This document shows positions 53,101 through 64,000 of a stretch of DNA of 64,000 bases, piece by piece. This DNA is from Protula sp. h YS-2021. Taxonomy: Eukaryota; Annelida; Polychaeta; Sabellida; Serpulidae. The DNA lies in contig OX457034.1 of the NCBI GenBank assembly GCA_949752745.1, forward strand, positions 32,531,544 to 32,595,543, read 5' to 3'. Under the pieces are notes generated by a model. It did no database searches. It saw only the letters and a program-made list of their open reading frames with translations, and was not told the DNA's origin. Within the stretch, counting starts at the first letter, position 1; each line of letters begins with the position of its first letter. The position numbers and the translations under genes were made by a program.

Positions 53101-54023
53101 CGTCAATGATGGATAATGGATTTACAGACATGTCTTGTTATATTTTCCATGTTGATCAAACCAACACAGGTTAAACAAGACCCAAACAGTCTGAGAAATC
53201 TGATAGATTCACAGCAGGTTATATACAAATAGTGAAAATGGTTAATTTGGTGGATACGTTAAATTTTGAAAGTGGAATATCTTTAAAAGTATTGGTGATA
53301 GAGAGACGGGAATTTGACGAGGTGATATGGCGAATATGAATTATGTATGATCCAGTAGTGTTTTTAGGCCATTCTGAGCCCTTTAAATTGCACTTTTACA
53401 AAGGCAAAGTTTTCTACAGGCGAGTGTTAAATGAATGGTTTTAAGAACAGCGAGATAGTTTTTTTATAAATAGATTTGTCTATTTCTTAGTGATTGGATG
53501 AATGATCAGATCAGTCCTGGAAAAAACTTCACAATAACTATGTAACTGTTTGATATATTTTTTTAAAGTAAACCTTTGTAACCATATACATCCTTCATGT
53601 TACCAGTTACCAATACAAATATATGTAATGTAAGAAGCTACTAAATTTCAACTTACAATTTAGATGTTTTCAACATTTTATTTACAGTAGACTTTGTAAA
53701 CCTAAATAATTTAAATGTACTTCTATTTCCAGCCGAGTGTGAGATGTGAGAAATAATTCTGGGGTTACGGTATATACCGCCAACAACTGGAAAAATAAAA
53801 ATAAATCAAGGGGTAATGTCATTGAATGTGTGATTTGTTTTAAGAACTACAAAAAGATGTATGTATTCCATAGGTAAAAATTGTAATTTATTTCTGCATA
53901 CAAACAATATGTATTTGCACCAATTATCAACTCTAAAGAAATCAGGTATTACACATATACCACCGACAAAAATGAAAATCCTGAGACTTTCTCAGTGAAT
54001 TTGTGATATGGTTTAAGAGCTAG
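50107..54023. repeat. Transition zone between satellite variant families A and B
   Basis: Units 50107, 51413 and 52718 return to GAGGTGATA. Units 50107 and 52718 carry the B-like GGTGATAG. Unit 52718 is a clear mosaic: it is A-like through CAGTCCTGG (about 53513-53520) and B-like from TTCAACATTTT (about 53669) onward, with AATTTAAATG, CCTGAGAC and TTTAAGAGCTAG. A family switch therefore lies within about 150 bp. Unit 51413 lacks one G in AAAGTCCAG, which opens a 94-codon plus-strand frame (51443-51727) that I judge non-coding. Confidence 0.82.
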
Positions 54024-57000
54024 AAAGGAATGTATGTATACCTTTAGTAAAATTTGAACTTTATTTCTGGATACAAGCAATCGGTAGCTGCAACAAGTAT
54101 CAGCAGAAACAAATCACCAGAAAACATTGATGTAAAAATTCAAAGGTCCAGTACATAATACGGCATATCCTCGTCTCGGACATTTGTCGTTGTCATGTAT
54201 CTGCGCCGTATGTCGAATTATGCTGACACAGTTGACGCCCCACTCTAGCGCTATTACTCTTATATTTATGACTTCCTTAAAATCTAAGCGGTTATTGTTG
54301 CAAGATCAAAGATTTCAATTTAGTTCGTTCGTTGCATAGACTGCACATCCTAGCTTTTATTTTAGTGTTAATGCATGTTTAACTGGCCAGTCGTTAACTG
54401 GTCAACCGTCAATGATGGATAATGGATTTACAGACATGTCTTGTTATATTTTCCATGTTGATCAAACCAACACAGGTTAAACAAGACCCAAACAGTCTGA
54501 GAAATATGATAGATTCACAGCAGGTTATATACAAATAGTGAAAATGGTTAATTTGGTGGATACGTTAAATTTTGAAAGTGGAATATCTTTAAAAGTATTG
54601 GTGATAGAGAGACGGGGATTTGACGAGGTGATATGGCGAATATGAATTATGTATGATCCAGTAGTGTTTTTAGGCCAGTCTGAGCCCTTTAAATTGCACT
54701 TTTACAAAGGCAAAGTTTTCTACAGGCGAGTGTTAAATGAATGGTTTTAAGAACAGCGAGATAGTTTTTTTATAAATAGATTTGTCTATTTCTTAGTGAT
54801 TGGATGAATGATCAGATCAGTCTTGGAAAAAACTTCACAATAACTATGTAACTGTTTGATATATTTTTTTAAAGTAAACCTTTGTAACCATATACATCCT
54901 TCATGTTACCAGTTACCAATACAAATATATGTAATGTAAGAAGCTACTAAATTTCAACTTACAATTTAGATGTTTTCAACATTTTATTTACAGTAGACTT
55001 TGTAAACCTAAATAATTTAAATGTACTTCTATTTCCAGCCGAGTGTGAGATGTGAGAAATAATTCTGGGGTTACGGTATATACCGCCAACAACTGGAAAA
55101 ATAAAAATAAATCAAGGGGTAATGTCATTGAATGTGTGATTTGTTTTAAGAACTACAAAAAGATGTATGTATTCCATAGGTAAAAATTGTAATTTATTTC
55201 TGCATACAAACAATATGTATTTGCACCAATTATCAACTCTAAAGAAATCAGGTATTACACATATACCACCGACAAAAATGAAAATCCTGAGACTTTCTCA
55301 GTGAATTTGTGATATGGTTTAAGAGCTAGAAAGGAATGTATGTATACCTTTAGTAAAATTTGAACTTTATTTCTGGATACAAGCAATCGGTAGCTGCAAC
55401 AAGTATCAGCAGAAACAAATCACCAGAAAACATTGATGTAAAAATTCAAAGGTCCAGTACATAATACGGCATATCCTCGTCTCGGACATTTGTCGTTGTC
55501 ATGTATCTGCGCCGTATGTCGAATTATGCTGACACAGTTGACGCCCCACTCTAGCGCTATTACTCTTATATTTATGACTTCCTTAAAATCTAAGCGGTTA
55601 TTGTTGCAAGATCAAAGATTTCAATTTAGTTCGTTCGTTGCATAGACTGCACATCCTAGCTTTTATTTTAGTGTTAATGCATGTTTAACTGGCCAGTCGT
55701 TAACTGGTCAACCGTCAATGATGGATAATGGATTTACAGATATGTCTTGTTATATTTTCCATGTTGATCAAACCAACACAGGTTAAACAAGACCCAAACA
55801 GTCTGAGAAATATGATAGATTCACAGCAGGTTATATACAAATAGTGAAAATGGTTAATTTGGTGGATACGTTAAATTTTGAAAGTGGAATATCTTTAAAA
55901 GTATTGGTGATAGAGAGACGGGGATTTGACGAGGTGATATGGCGAATATGAATTATGTATGATCCAGTAGTGTTTTTAGGCCAGTCTGAGCCCTTTAAAT
56001 TGCACTTTTACAAAGGCAAAGTTTTCTACAGGCGAGTGTTAAATGAATGGTTTTAAGAACAGCGAGATAGTTTTTTTATAAATAGATTTGTCTATTTCTT
56101 AGTGATTGGATGAATGATCAGATCAGTCTTGGAAAAAACTTCACAATAACTATGTAACTGTTTGATATATTTTTTTAAAGTAAACCTTTGTAACCATATA
56201 CATCCTTCATGTTACCAGTTACCAATACAAATATATGTAATGTAAGAAGCTACTAAATTTCAACTTACAATTTAGATGTTTTCAACATTTTATTTACAGT
56301 AGACTTTGTAAACCTAAATAATTTAAATGTACTTCTATTTCCAGCCGAGTGTGAGATGTGAGAAATAATTCTGGGGTTACGGTATATACCGCCAACAACT
56401 GGAAAAATAAAAATAAATCAAGGGGTAATGTCATTGAATTTGTGATTTGTTTTAAGAACTACAAAAAGATGTATGTATTCCATAGGTAAAAATTGTAATT
56501 TATTTCTGCATACAAACAATATGTATTTGCACCAATTATCAACTCTAAAGAAATCAGGTATTACACATATACCACCGACAAAAATGAAAATCCTGAGACT
56601 TTCTCAGTGAATTTGTGATATGGTTTAAGAGCTAGAAAGGAATGTATGTATACCTTTAGTAAAATTTGAACTTTATTTCTGGATACAAGCAATCGGTAGC
56701 TGCAACAAGTATCAGCAGAAACAAATCACCAGAAAACATTGATGTAAAAATTCAAAGGTCCAGTACATAATACGGCATATCCTCGTCTCGGACATTTGTC
56801 GTTGTCATGTATCTGCGCCGTATGTCGAATTATGCTGACACAGTTGACGCCCCACTCTAGCGCTATTACTCTTATATTTATGACTTCCTTAAAATCTAAG
56901 CGGTTATTGTTGCAAGATCAAAGATTTCAATTTAGTTCGTTCGTTGCATAGACTGCATATCCTAGCTTTTATTTTAGTGTTAATGCATGTTTAACTGGCC

Positions 57001-58452
57001 AGTCGTTAACTGGTCAACCGTCAATGATGGATAATGGATTTACAGACATGTCTTGTTATATTTTCCATGTTGATCAAACCAACACAGGTTAAACAAGACC
57101 CAAACAGTCTGAGAAATATGATAGATTCACAGCAGGTTATATACAAATAGTGAAAATGGTTAATTTGGTGGATACGTTAAATTTTGAAAGTGGAATATCT
57201 TTAAAAGTATTGGTGATAGAGAGACGGGGATTTGACGAGGTGATATGGCGAATATGAATTATGTATGATCCAGTAGTGTTTTTAGGCCAGTCTGAGCCCT
57301 TTAAATTGCACTTTTACAAAGGCAAAGTTTTCTACAGGCGAGTGTTAAATGAATGGTTTTAAGAACAGCGAGATAGTTTTTTTATAAATAGATTTGTCTA
57401 TTTCTTAGTGATTGGATGAATGATCAGATCAGTCTTGGAAAAAACTTCACAATAACTATGTAACTGTTTGATATATTTTTTTAAAGTAAACCTTTGTAAC
57501 CATATACATCCTTCATGTTACCAGTTACCAATACAAATATATGTAATGTAAGAAGCTACTAAATTTCAACTTACAATTTAGATGTTTTCAACATTTTATT
57601 TACAGTAGACTTTGTAAACCTAAATAATTTAAATGTACTTCTATTTCCAGCCGAGTGTGAGATGTGAGAAATAATTCTGGGGTTACGGTATATACCGCCA
57701 ACAACTGGAAAAATAAAAATAAATCAAGGGGTAATGTCATTGAATGTGTGATTTGTTTTAAGAACTACAAAAAGATGTATGTATTCCATAGGTAAAAATT
57801 GTAATTTATTTCTGCATACAAACAATATGTATTTGCACCAATTATCAACTCTAAAGAAATCAGGTATTACACATATACCACCGACAAAAATGAAAATCCT
57901 GAGACTTTCTCAGTGAATTTGTGATATGGTTTAAGAGCTAGAAAGGAATGTATGTATACCTTTAGTAAAATTTGAACTTTATTTCTGGATACAAGCAATC
58001 GGTAGCTGCAACAAGTATCAGCAGAAACAAATCACCAGAAAACATTGATGTAAAAATTCAAAGGTCCAGTACATAATACGGCATATCCTCGTCTCGGACA
58101 TTTGTCGTTGTCATGTATCTGCGCCGTATGTCGAATTATGCTGACACAGTTGACGCCCCACTCTAGCGCTATTACTCTTATATTTATGACTTCCTTAAAA
58201 TCTAAGCGGTTATTGTTGCAAGATCAAAGATTTCAATTTAGTTCGTTCGTTGCATAGACTGCACATCCTAGCTTTTATTTTAGTGTTAATGCATGTTTAA
58301 CTGGCCAGTCGTTAACTGGTCAACCGTCAATGATGGATAATGGATTTACAGACATGTCTTGTTATATTTTCCATGTTGATCAAACCAACACAGGTTAAAC
58401 AAGACCCAAACAGTCTGAGAAATATGATAGATTCACAGCAGGTTATATACAA
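54024..58452. repeat. Satellite family B1 units (left of insert 2)
   Basis: Three complete units and a half-unit share TAGCTGCAAC, ATCAGCAG and AAATATGATAG. The three complete units also share GGTGATAG, GGGGATTTG, GGCCAGTCTG, AGTCTTGG, TTCAACATTTT, AATTTAAATG, CCTGAGAC and TTTAAGAGCTAG. These differ from family A at about eleven to twelve diagnostic positions. GGCCAGTCTG is found only here; TTCAACATTTT is found here and in the B-like right part of the preceding mosaic unit 52718. Confidence 0.88.
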
Positions 58453-58492
58453 TTCCAGTGACATTGAAAAATGGTGTGTAAAATTACTGATA

Positions 58493-58829
58493 GAGAATTG
58501 AATTGGATAGAGCATTGGTTCGGTAAGCCGAAGGTCCCGAGTTCGACTCCAGCTCGGGGCGGCATGCAGGGAATTGACATTTGCTCAAATTGCCTTGGCT
58601 AAGCAAATACAGTAGATAAGATCACCTATGAAGGAATTTAAAGTTGACGCCCACTTAGCGTTTCAGCCATCCCTTAAAAACATTTTAGAAAGAAGTTAGT
58701 TTGGGCATCGTCCAATGACTTTCTTTATTTGAGTTGCCAAAGTCAATAAAATTATTTATTTTTAAACGATCAAAAGTTTCAGGGAGTGAACTCTGTTAAA
58801 AAAAAAAATAAAAAAAAATAATAATAATA
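58493..58829 (+). mobile_element. tRNA-derived SINE-like element in insert 2
   Basis: Copy of the element in insert 1 with no substitutions seen in the head and body. One A is missing from an A-run after CCCTT. The tail is different: A-runs interrupted by T, then an ATAATAAT stretch (58798-58829). The B-box GAGTTCGACTCC is at 58539-58550 and the body hairpin arms at 58579-58608. Tail divergence with an unchanged body fits duplication followed by replication slippage in the tail. Confidence 0.68.
58539..58550 (+). promoter_or_regulatory. Pol III B-box in tRNA-like head, insert 2
   Basis: Same GAGTTCGACTCC motif and context as in insert 1, unchanged between the two copies. Confidence 0.55.
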
Positions 58830-59079
58830 GGTTTTGCCTGTAACACTTTGGTTCCTTTTTATTCTATATTGATATTGAATGTTTCAAGTCAAACCGTAAA
58901 CAAGAAGAAAAAAGTGTAAGCAACGCCTGTTTTGAAAGATTTACAATTCAGCAATAAATGTTGCAATCACTCACTTTTTCCCACACCACAATCCAATTCA
59001 GATGGGAAGGTATGTAGTTTATAAACAGGCTCGAGCATCCATACAGATAGTGCTGTGCAGGTTATGGCAGTAATACAGT

Positions 59080-59279
59080 TGGCTGAAAGTTGGCTCGGGA
59101 GTGCGAGGGCGTAAGCGTTCCGGTGTTCTTCGGGACCCGGTGGATCGAGCTGGAACTCGGCTGTAGAAAGGCGAAAGGCGGCGTAAAACCCGTCCGGTAT
59201 GCCGAAGCCCCGCCACTGACCAATGCACACTGTGGTTGATCATTGACGGTGGCTGGGGTGGCCGTATATACGTCAGGCT
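59080..59279. other. GC-rich, CpG-bearing segment in insert 2
   Basis: Counterpart of the insert 1 segment, with two substitutions seen (CCCGTCCGG for CCCGCCCGG, GAAGCCCC for GAATCCCC). One changes a glycine to aspartate in the 87-codon minus-strand frame. Two changes are too few to test for selection. Confidence 0.6.
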
Positions 59280-59323
59280 TCTGGCAGCAAGCCATAATAT
59301 ATGTCCTGCACTGCACGCTTCAC

Positions 59324-59339
59324 TTTTTGTTTTTTTTTT
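59324..59339 (+). other. T-run with one G, insert 2
   Basis: T5-G-T10, equivalent to the uninterrupted T16 of insert 1. It lies just after the conserved ACTGCACGCTTCAC. Confidence 0.5.
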
Positions 59340-59540
59340 ATCTTTGATTATATTTTATTTTATCTAAGAGGTAGGTTATTGTTTCTATTTCATACAAAAC
59401 TTATGCAAGATTTAATCATATTTTATTGCTGGTGCATGCACATAGAAGGCTCTAGAATATGCACAACAGTATTCCACACTCCTCTAGTATCCCTTGTTCA
59501 ATGCTCTTTCAATCCAACTGGACAATCAAAAGCTGTGCGT

Positions 59541-59578
59541 CTCACACTTCTTGATCTCTCTCACACTGCTTGATCTCT
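59541..59578 (+). repeat. Two-copy 19-bp tandem duplication, insert 2
   Basis: Same pair of 19-mers with the same single mismatch as in insert 1, so the duplication predates copying of the insert. Confidence 0.85.
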
Positions 59579-60248
59579 TCAATCATGGCATTCTACCTAC
59601 GTCAGTTGCAGAGTTACTTCGGGATTGAAGGCACAGAGTACGATCGTTGTACCTTACTAAGATCGAGGATGTATATTCATACACCGTAATATCATACTGA
59701 ATTTTACTTCAGGTTTTAAACAAATATTAAGTACTCTTAAAACTGTTTGATTTTACATACACCGTTTATAAGAGAATGACATTGAAGCATTAACTTTGGC
59801 CATTTTTTCTATCTTAAACCATTTCAAAGAGAATAAAATACTCAGACAAAAGTACAGATGCTCAATAATCTTTCAGATCAAGGAAGATCGATGAACTTTC
59901 TAAAATACATAAACCTATTTTATTGCTAAACATTAAAATATCTGCAATAAAGAAAATTTTAATGGTTATAAAAGTAAGATTGTAATGTGTGGATAAGTTT
60001 GCACAGTGTAGCTAAAGTGAAAAGGTGGTAGTAGAATTTGCAAAGTGGGGATACCTGCTTGACCTCTTCCGAGGATCATAATTTTAAAACTGATCTATGT
60101 GAAAATAAAAGAAGAAAGTTAATTTTCCTTGGAAAATAATAAAAAGTCAAATATATTGTACTTGCGATTGAAGAAAAATGTGCACGGTTGGGGAGAGGAA
60201 GAGCAAAGGAAGACGGATGTATGTAAATGTCTTGAGTAATAATGTGAA
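59579..60248. other. Unique AT-rich right part of insert 2
   Basis: Counterpart of 30360-31029 with about five substitutions (for example TTCATACACC for TTCAGACACC, ATGTGCACGG for ATGGGCACGG). No gene recognised. Confidence 0.6.
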
Positions 60249-60360
60249 ATAGTGAAAGTGGTTAATTTGGTGGATAGGTTAAATTTTGAAAGTGGAATAT
60301 CTTTAAAAGTATTGGTGATAGAGAGACGGGGATTTGACGAGGTGATATGGCGAATATGAA
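60249..60360. other. Right junction of insert 2 with the same private variants
   Basis: It has the same GTGAAAGTGG, GGATAGGTT, GGTGATAG and GGGGATTTG as the right junction of insert 1. Beyond this the half-unit continues as family B2, unlike insert 1. Confidence 0.8.
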
Positions 60361-63300
60361 TTATGTATGATCCAGTAGTGTTTTTAGGCCATTCTGAGCC
60401 CTTTAAATTGCACTTTTACAAAGGCAAAGTTTTCTACAGGCGAGTGTTAAATGAATGGTTTTAAGAACAGCGAGATAGTTTTTTTTATAAATAGATTTGT
60501 CTATTTCTTAGTGATTGGATGAATGATCAGATCAGTCTTGGAAAAAACTTCACAATAACTATGTAACTGTTTGATATATTTTTTTAAAGTAAACCTTTGT
60601 AACCATATACATCCTTCATGTTACCAGTTACCAATACAAATATATGTAATGTAAGAAGCTACTAAATTTCAACTTACAATTTAGATGTTTTCAGCATTTT
60701 ATTTACAGTAGACTTTGTAAACCTAAATAATTTAAATGTACTTCTATTTCCAGCCGAGTGTGAGATGTGAGAAATAATTCTGGGGTTACGGTATATACCG
60801 CCAACAACTGGAAAAATAAAAATAAATCAAGGGGTAATGTCATTGAATGTGTGATTTGTTTTAAGAACTACAAAAAGATGTATGTATTCCATAGGTAAAA
60901 ATTGTAATTTATTTCTGCATACAAACAATATGTATTTGCACCAATTATCAACTCTAAAGAAATCAGGTATTACACATATACCACCGACAAAAATGAAAAT
61001 CCTGAGACTTTCTCAGTGAATTTGTGATATGGTTTAAGAGCTAGAAAGGAATGTATGTATACCTTTAGTAAAATTTGAACTTTATTTCTGGATACAAGCA
61101 ATCGGTAGCTGCAACAAGTATCAGCAGAAACAAATCACCAGAAAACATTGATGTAAAAATTCAAAGGTCCAGTACATAATACGGCATATCCTCGTCTCGG
61201 ACATTTGTCGTTGTCATGTATCTGCGCCGTATGTCGAATTATGCTGACACAGTTGACGCCCCACTCTAGCGCTATTACTCTTATATTTATGACTTCCTTA
61301 AAATCTAAGCGGTTATTGTTGCAAGATCAAAGATTTCAATTTAGTTCGTTCGTTGCATAGACTGCACATCCTAGCTTTTATTTTAGTGTTAATGCATGTT
61401 TAACTGGCCAGTCGTTAACTGGTCAACCGTCAATGATGGATAATGGATTTACAGACATGTCTTGTTATATTTTCCATGTTGATCAAACCAACACAGGTTA
61501 AACAAGACCCAAACAGTCTGAGAAATATGATAGATTCACAGCAGGTTATATACAAATAGTGAAAATGGTTAATTTGGTGGATACGTTAAATTTTGAAAGT
61601 GGAATATCTTTAAAAGTATTGGTGATAGAGAGACGGGGATTTGACGAGGTGATATGGCGAATATGAATTATGTATGATCCAGTAGTGTTTTTAGGCCATT
61701 CTGAGCCCTTTAAATTGCACTTTTACAAAGGCAAAGTTTTCTACAGGCGAGTGTTAAATGAATGGTTTTAAGAACAGCGAGATAGTTTTTTTTATAAATA
61801 GATTTGTCTATTTCTTAGTGATTGGATGAATGATCAGATCAGTCTTGGAAAAAACTTCAAAATAACTATGTAACTGTTTGATATATTTTTTTAAAGTAAA
61901 CCTTTGTAACCATATACATCCTTCATGTTACCAGTTACCAATACAAATATATGTAATGTAAGAAGCTACTAAATTTCAACTTACAATTTAGATGTTTTCA
62001 GCATTTTATTTACAGTAGACTTTGTAAACCTAAATAATTTAAATGTACTTCTATTTCCAGCCGAGTGTGAGATGTGAGAAATAATTCTGGGGTTACGGTA
62101 TATACCGCCAACAACTGGAAAAATAAAAATAAATCAAGGGGTAATGTCATTGAATGTGTGATTTGTTTTAAGAACTACAAAAAGATGTATGTATTCCATA
62201 GGTAAAAATTGTAATTTATTTCTGCATACAAACAATATGTATTTGCACCAATTATCAACTCTAAAGAAATCAGGTATTACACATATACCACCGACAAAAA
62301 TGAAAATCCTGAGACTTTCTCAGTGAATTTGTGATATGGTTTAAGAGCTAGAAAGGAATGTATGTATACCTTTAGTAAAATTTGAACTTTATTTCTGGAT
62401 ACAAGCAATCGGTAGCTGCAACAAGTATCAGCAGAAACAAATCACCAGAAAACATTGATGTAAAAATTCAAAGGTCCAGTACATAATACGGCATATCCTC
62501 GTCTCGGACATTTGTCGTTGTCATGTATCTGCGCCGTATGTCGAATTATGCTGACACAGTTGACGCCCCACTCTAGCGCTATTACTCTTATATTTATGAC
62601 TTCCTTAAAATCTAAGCGGTTATTGTTGCAAGATCAAAGATTTCAATTTAGTTCGTTCGTTGCATAGACTGCACATCCTAGCTTTTATTTTAGTGTTAAT
62701 GCATGTTTAACTGGCCAGTCGTTAACTGGTCAACCGTCAATGATGGATAATGGATTTACAGACATGTCTTGTTATATTTTCCATGTTGATCAAACCAACA
62801 CAGGTTAAACAAGACCCAAACAGTCTGAGAAATATGATAGATTCACAGCAGGTTATATACAAATAGTGAAAATGGTTAATTTGGTGGATACGTTAAATTT
62901 TGAAAGTGGAATATCTTTAAAAGTATTGGTGATAGAGAGACGGGGATTTGACGAGGTGATATGGCGAATATGAATTATGTATGATCCAGTAGTGTTTTTA
63001 GGCCATTCTGAGCCCTTTAAATTGCACTTTTACAAAGGCAAAGTTTTCTACAGGCGAGTGTTAAATGAATGGTTTTAAGAACAGCGAGATAGTTTTTTTT
63101 ATAAATAGATTTGTCTATTTCTTAGTGATTGGATGAATGATCAGATCAGTCTTGGAAAAAACTTCACAATAACTATGTAACTGTTTGATATATTTTTTTA
63201 AAGTAAACCTTTGTAACCATATACATCCTTCATGTTACCAGTTACCAATACAAATATATGTAATGTAAGAAGCTACTAAATTTCAACTTACAATTTAGAT

Positions 63301-64000
63301 GTTTTCAGCATTTTATTTACAGTAGACTTTGTAAACCTAAATAATTTAAATGTACTTCTATTTCCAGCCGAGTGTGAGATGTGAGAAATAATTCTTGGGT
63401 TACGGTATATACCGCCAACAACTGGAAAATAAAAATAAATCAAGGGGTAATGTCATTGAATGTGTGATTTGTTTTAAGAACTACAAAAAGATGTATGTAT
63501 TCCATAGGTAAAAATTGTAATTTATTTCTGCATACAAACAATATGTATTTGCACCAATTATCAACTCTAAAGAAATCAGGTATTACACATATACCACCGA
63601 CAAAAATGAAAATCCTGAGACTTTCTCAGTGAATTTGTGATATGGTTTAAGAGCTAGAAAGGAATGTATGTATACCTTTAGTAAAATTTGAACTTTATTT
63701 CTGGATACAAGCAATCGGTAGCTGCAACAAGTATCAGCAGAAACAAATCACCAGAAAACATTGATGTAAAAATTCAAAGGTCCAGTACATAATACGGCAT
63801 ATCCTCGTCTCGGACATTTGTCGTTGTCATGTATCTGCGCCGTATGTCGAATTATGCTGACACAGTTGACGCCCCACTCTAGCGCTATTACTCTTATATT
63901 TATGACTTCCTTAAAATCTAAGCGGTTATTGTTGCAAGATCAAAGATTTCAATTTAGTTCGTTCGTTGCATAGACTGCACATCCTAGCTTTTATTTTAGT
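60249..64000. repeat. Satellite array block 3, 796-bp right half-unit, 2 complete units and a partial unit
   Basis: The right half-unit 60249-61044 completes the half-unit ending at 58452. Complete units start at 61045 and 62352, and a partial unit (343 bp) starts at 63658 and runs off the window. All carry family B variants (GGTGATAG, GGGGATTTG, AGTCTTGG, AATTTAAATG, CCTGAGAC, TTTAAGAGCTAG) together with an eight-T run near unit position 735. The array therefore continues past the right edge. Confidence 0.98.
60249..64000. repeat. Satellite family B2 units (right of insert 2)
   Basis: These units share most B variants with B1 but have GGCCATTCTG and TTCAGCATTTT like family A, plus a T-run of eight before ATAAATAG. 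The B1/B2 change coincides with insert 2. Unit 61045 has a private CTTCAAAATAAC, and unit 62352 has ATTCTTGGGTTACGG and loses one A in CTGGAAAATAAA. Confidence 0.85.

Larger units (their letters stand above)
31030..58452. repeat. Satellite array block 2, 795-bp right half-unit, 20 complete units and 511-bp left half-unit
   Basis: Same unit and orientation as block 1, and in register with it: the right half-unit 31030-31824 (795 bp) completes the 511-bp half that ends at 29240. Complete units start at 31825, 33131, 34437, 35743, 37049, 38355, 39661, 40966, 42272, 43577, 44883, 46189, 47495, 48801, 50107, 51413, 52718, 54024, 55330 and 56636; the last unit starts at 57942 and is cut at 58452. 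The block has a uniform subfamily (31825-50106), a transition, and a distinct variant family B from about 53.7 kb onward. It holds no gene. Confidence 0.98.
58453..60248 (+). mobile_element. Insert 2: second copy of the composite insertion, about 1.80 kb
   Basis: This copy has the same sequence, orientation and unit position as insert 1, 29212 bp downstream at its start. Flanking half-units are 511 and 796 bp. By eye, insert 2 differs from insert 1 by 15 substitutions plus length changes in A- and T-runs. Identical placement within the unit argues for copying together with the array rather than two independent insertions. Confidence 0.87.

Noticed and set aside
1..64000. CRISPR array, ribosomal DNA or histone cluster as explanation for the tandem repeats
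   Set aside because: The unit is 1.3 kb with no short-repeat/spacer structure, and contains no rRNA or histone coding sequence.

Overview
The window is almost entirely one tandem satellite array. The repeat unit is AT-rich, about 1306 bp long and all in the same orientation. From the phase used here (unit start = AAAGGAATG, position 1), I count 44 complete units, 2 units split by insertions, and a 343-bp partial unit at the right edge. Most units are 1306 bp; a few are 1305 or 1307 bp through single-base indels, mostly in homopolymer runs. Units differ from each other at only a handful of positions. The array runs off both ends of the window. I find no protein-coding gene: the longest open frames are under 100 codons, are chance openings in satellite or inserted DNA, and two of the satellite ones exist only because a 1-bp indel removed a stop.

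Layout: array block 1 (1-29240), insert 1 (29241-31029), array block 2 (31030-58452), insert 2 (58453-60248), array block 3 (60249-64000). The two inserts are near-identical copies (15 substitutions by eye plus a few homopolymer length changes in about 1.79 kb). They lie at exactly the same position of a unit (after base 511 of the phase used), in the same orientation, 29.2 kb apart. The split halves add up to one full unit (511 + 795 bp, and 511 + 796 bp), so the insertion removed nothing. The simplest reading is one insertion event, later copied together with part of the array.

Each insert begins with a tRNA-derived SINE-like element (degenerate D-arm, anticodon-like hairpin, Pol III B-box, A-rich tail). 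A GC-rich segment of about 200 bp ending near a T-run follows, then AT-rich unique DNA with a 19-bp tandem duplication. The satellite unit itself contains an internal diverged direct repeat (about 173 bp offset, about 74% identity over 121 ungapped bases), so it grew from a smaller unit. It also shares a SINE-body-like motif with the insert.

Variant sites divide the array into homogenisation blocks: a mixed block before insert 1, a uniform 14-unit block (31825-50106), a transition, then variant family B, with subtypes B1 before and B2 after insert 2. Block changes fall at or near the inserts.

Organism: a eukaryote, most likely an invertebrate animal given the tRNA-SINE style; a mollusc is possible but this is a weak guess. 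The region would be constitutive heterochromatin (pericentromeric, subtelomeric or interstitial satellite); its chromosomal location cannot be read from the sequence.
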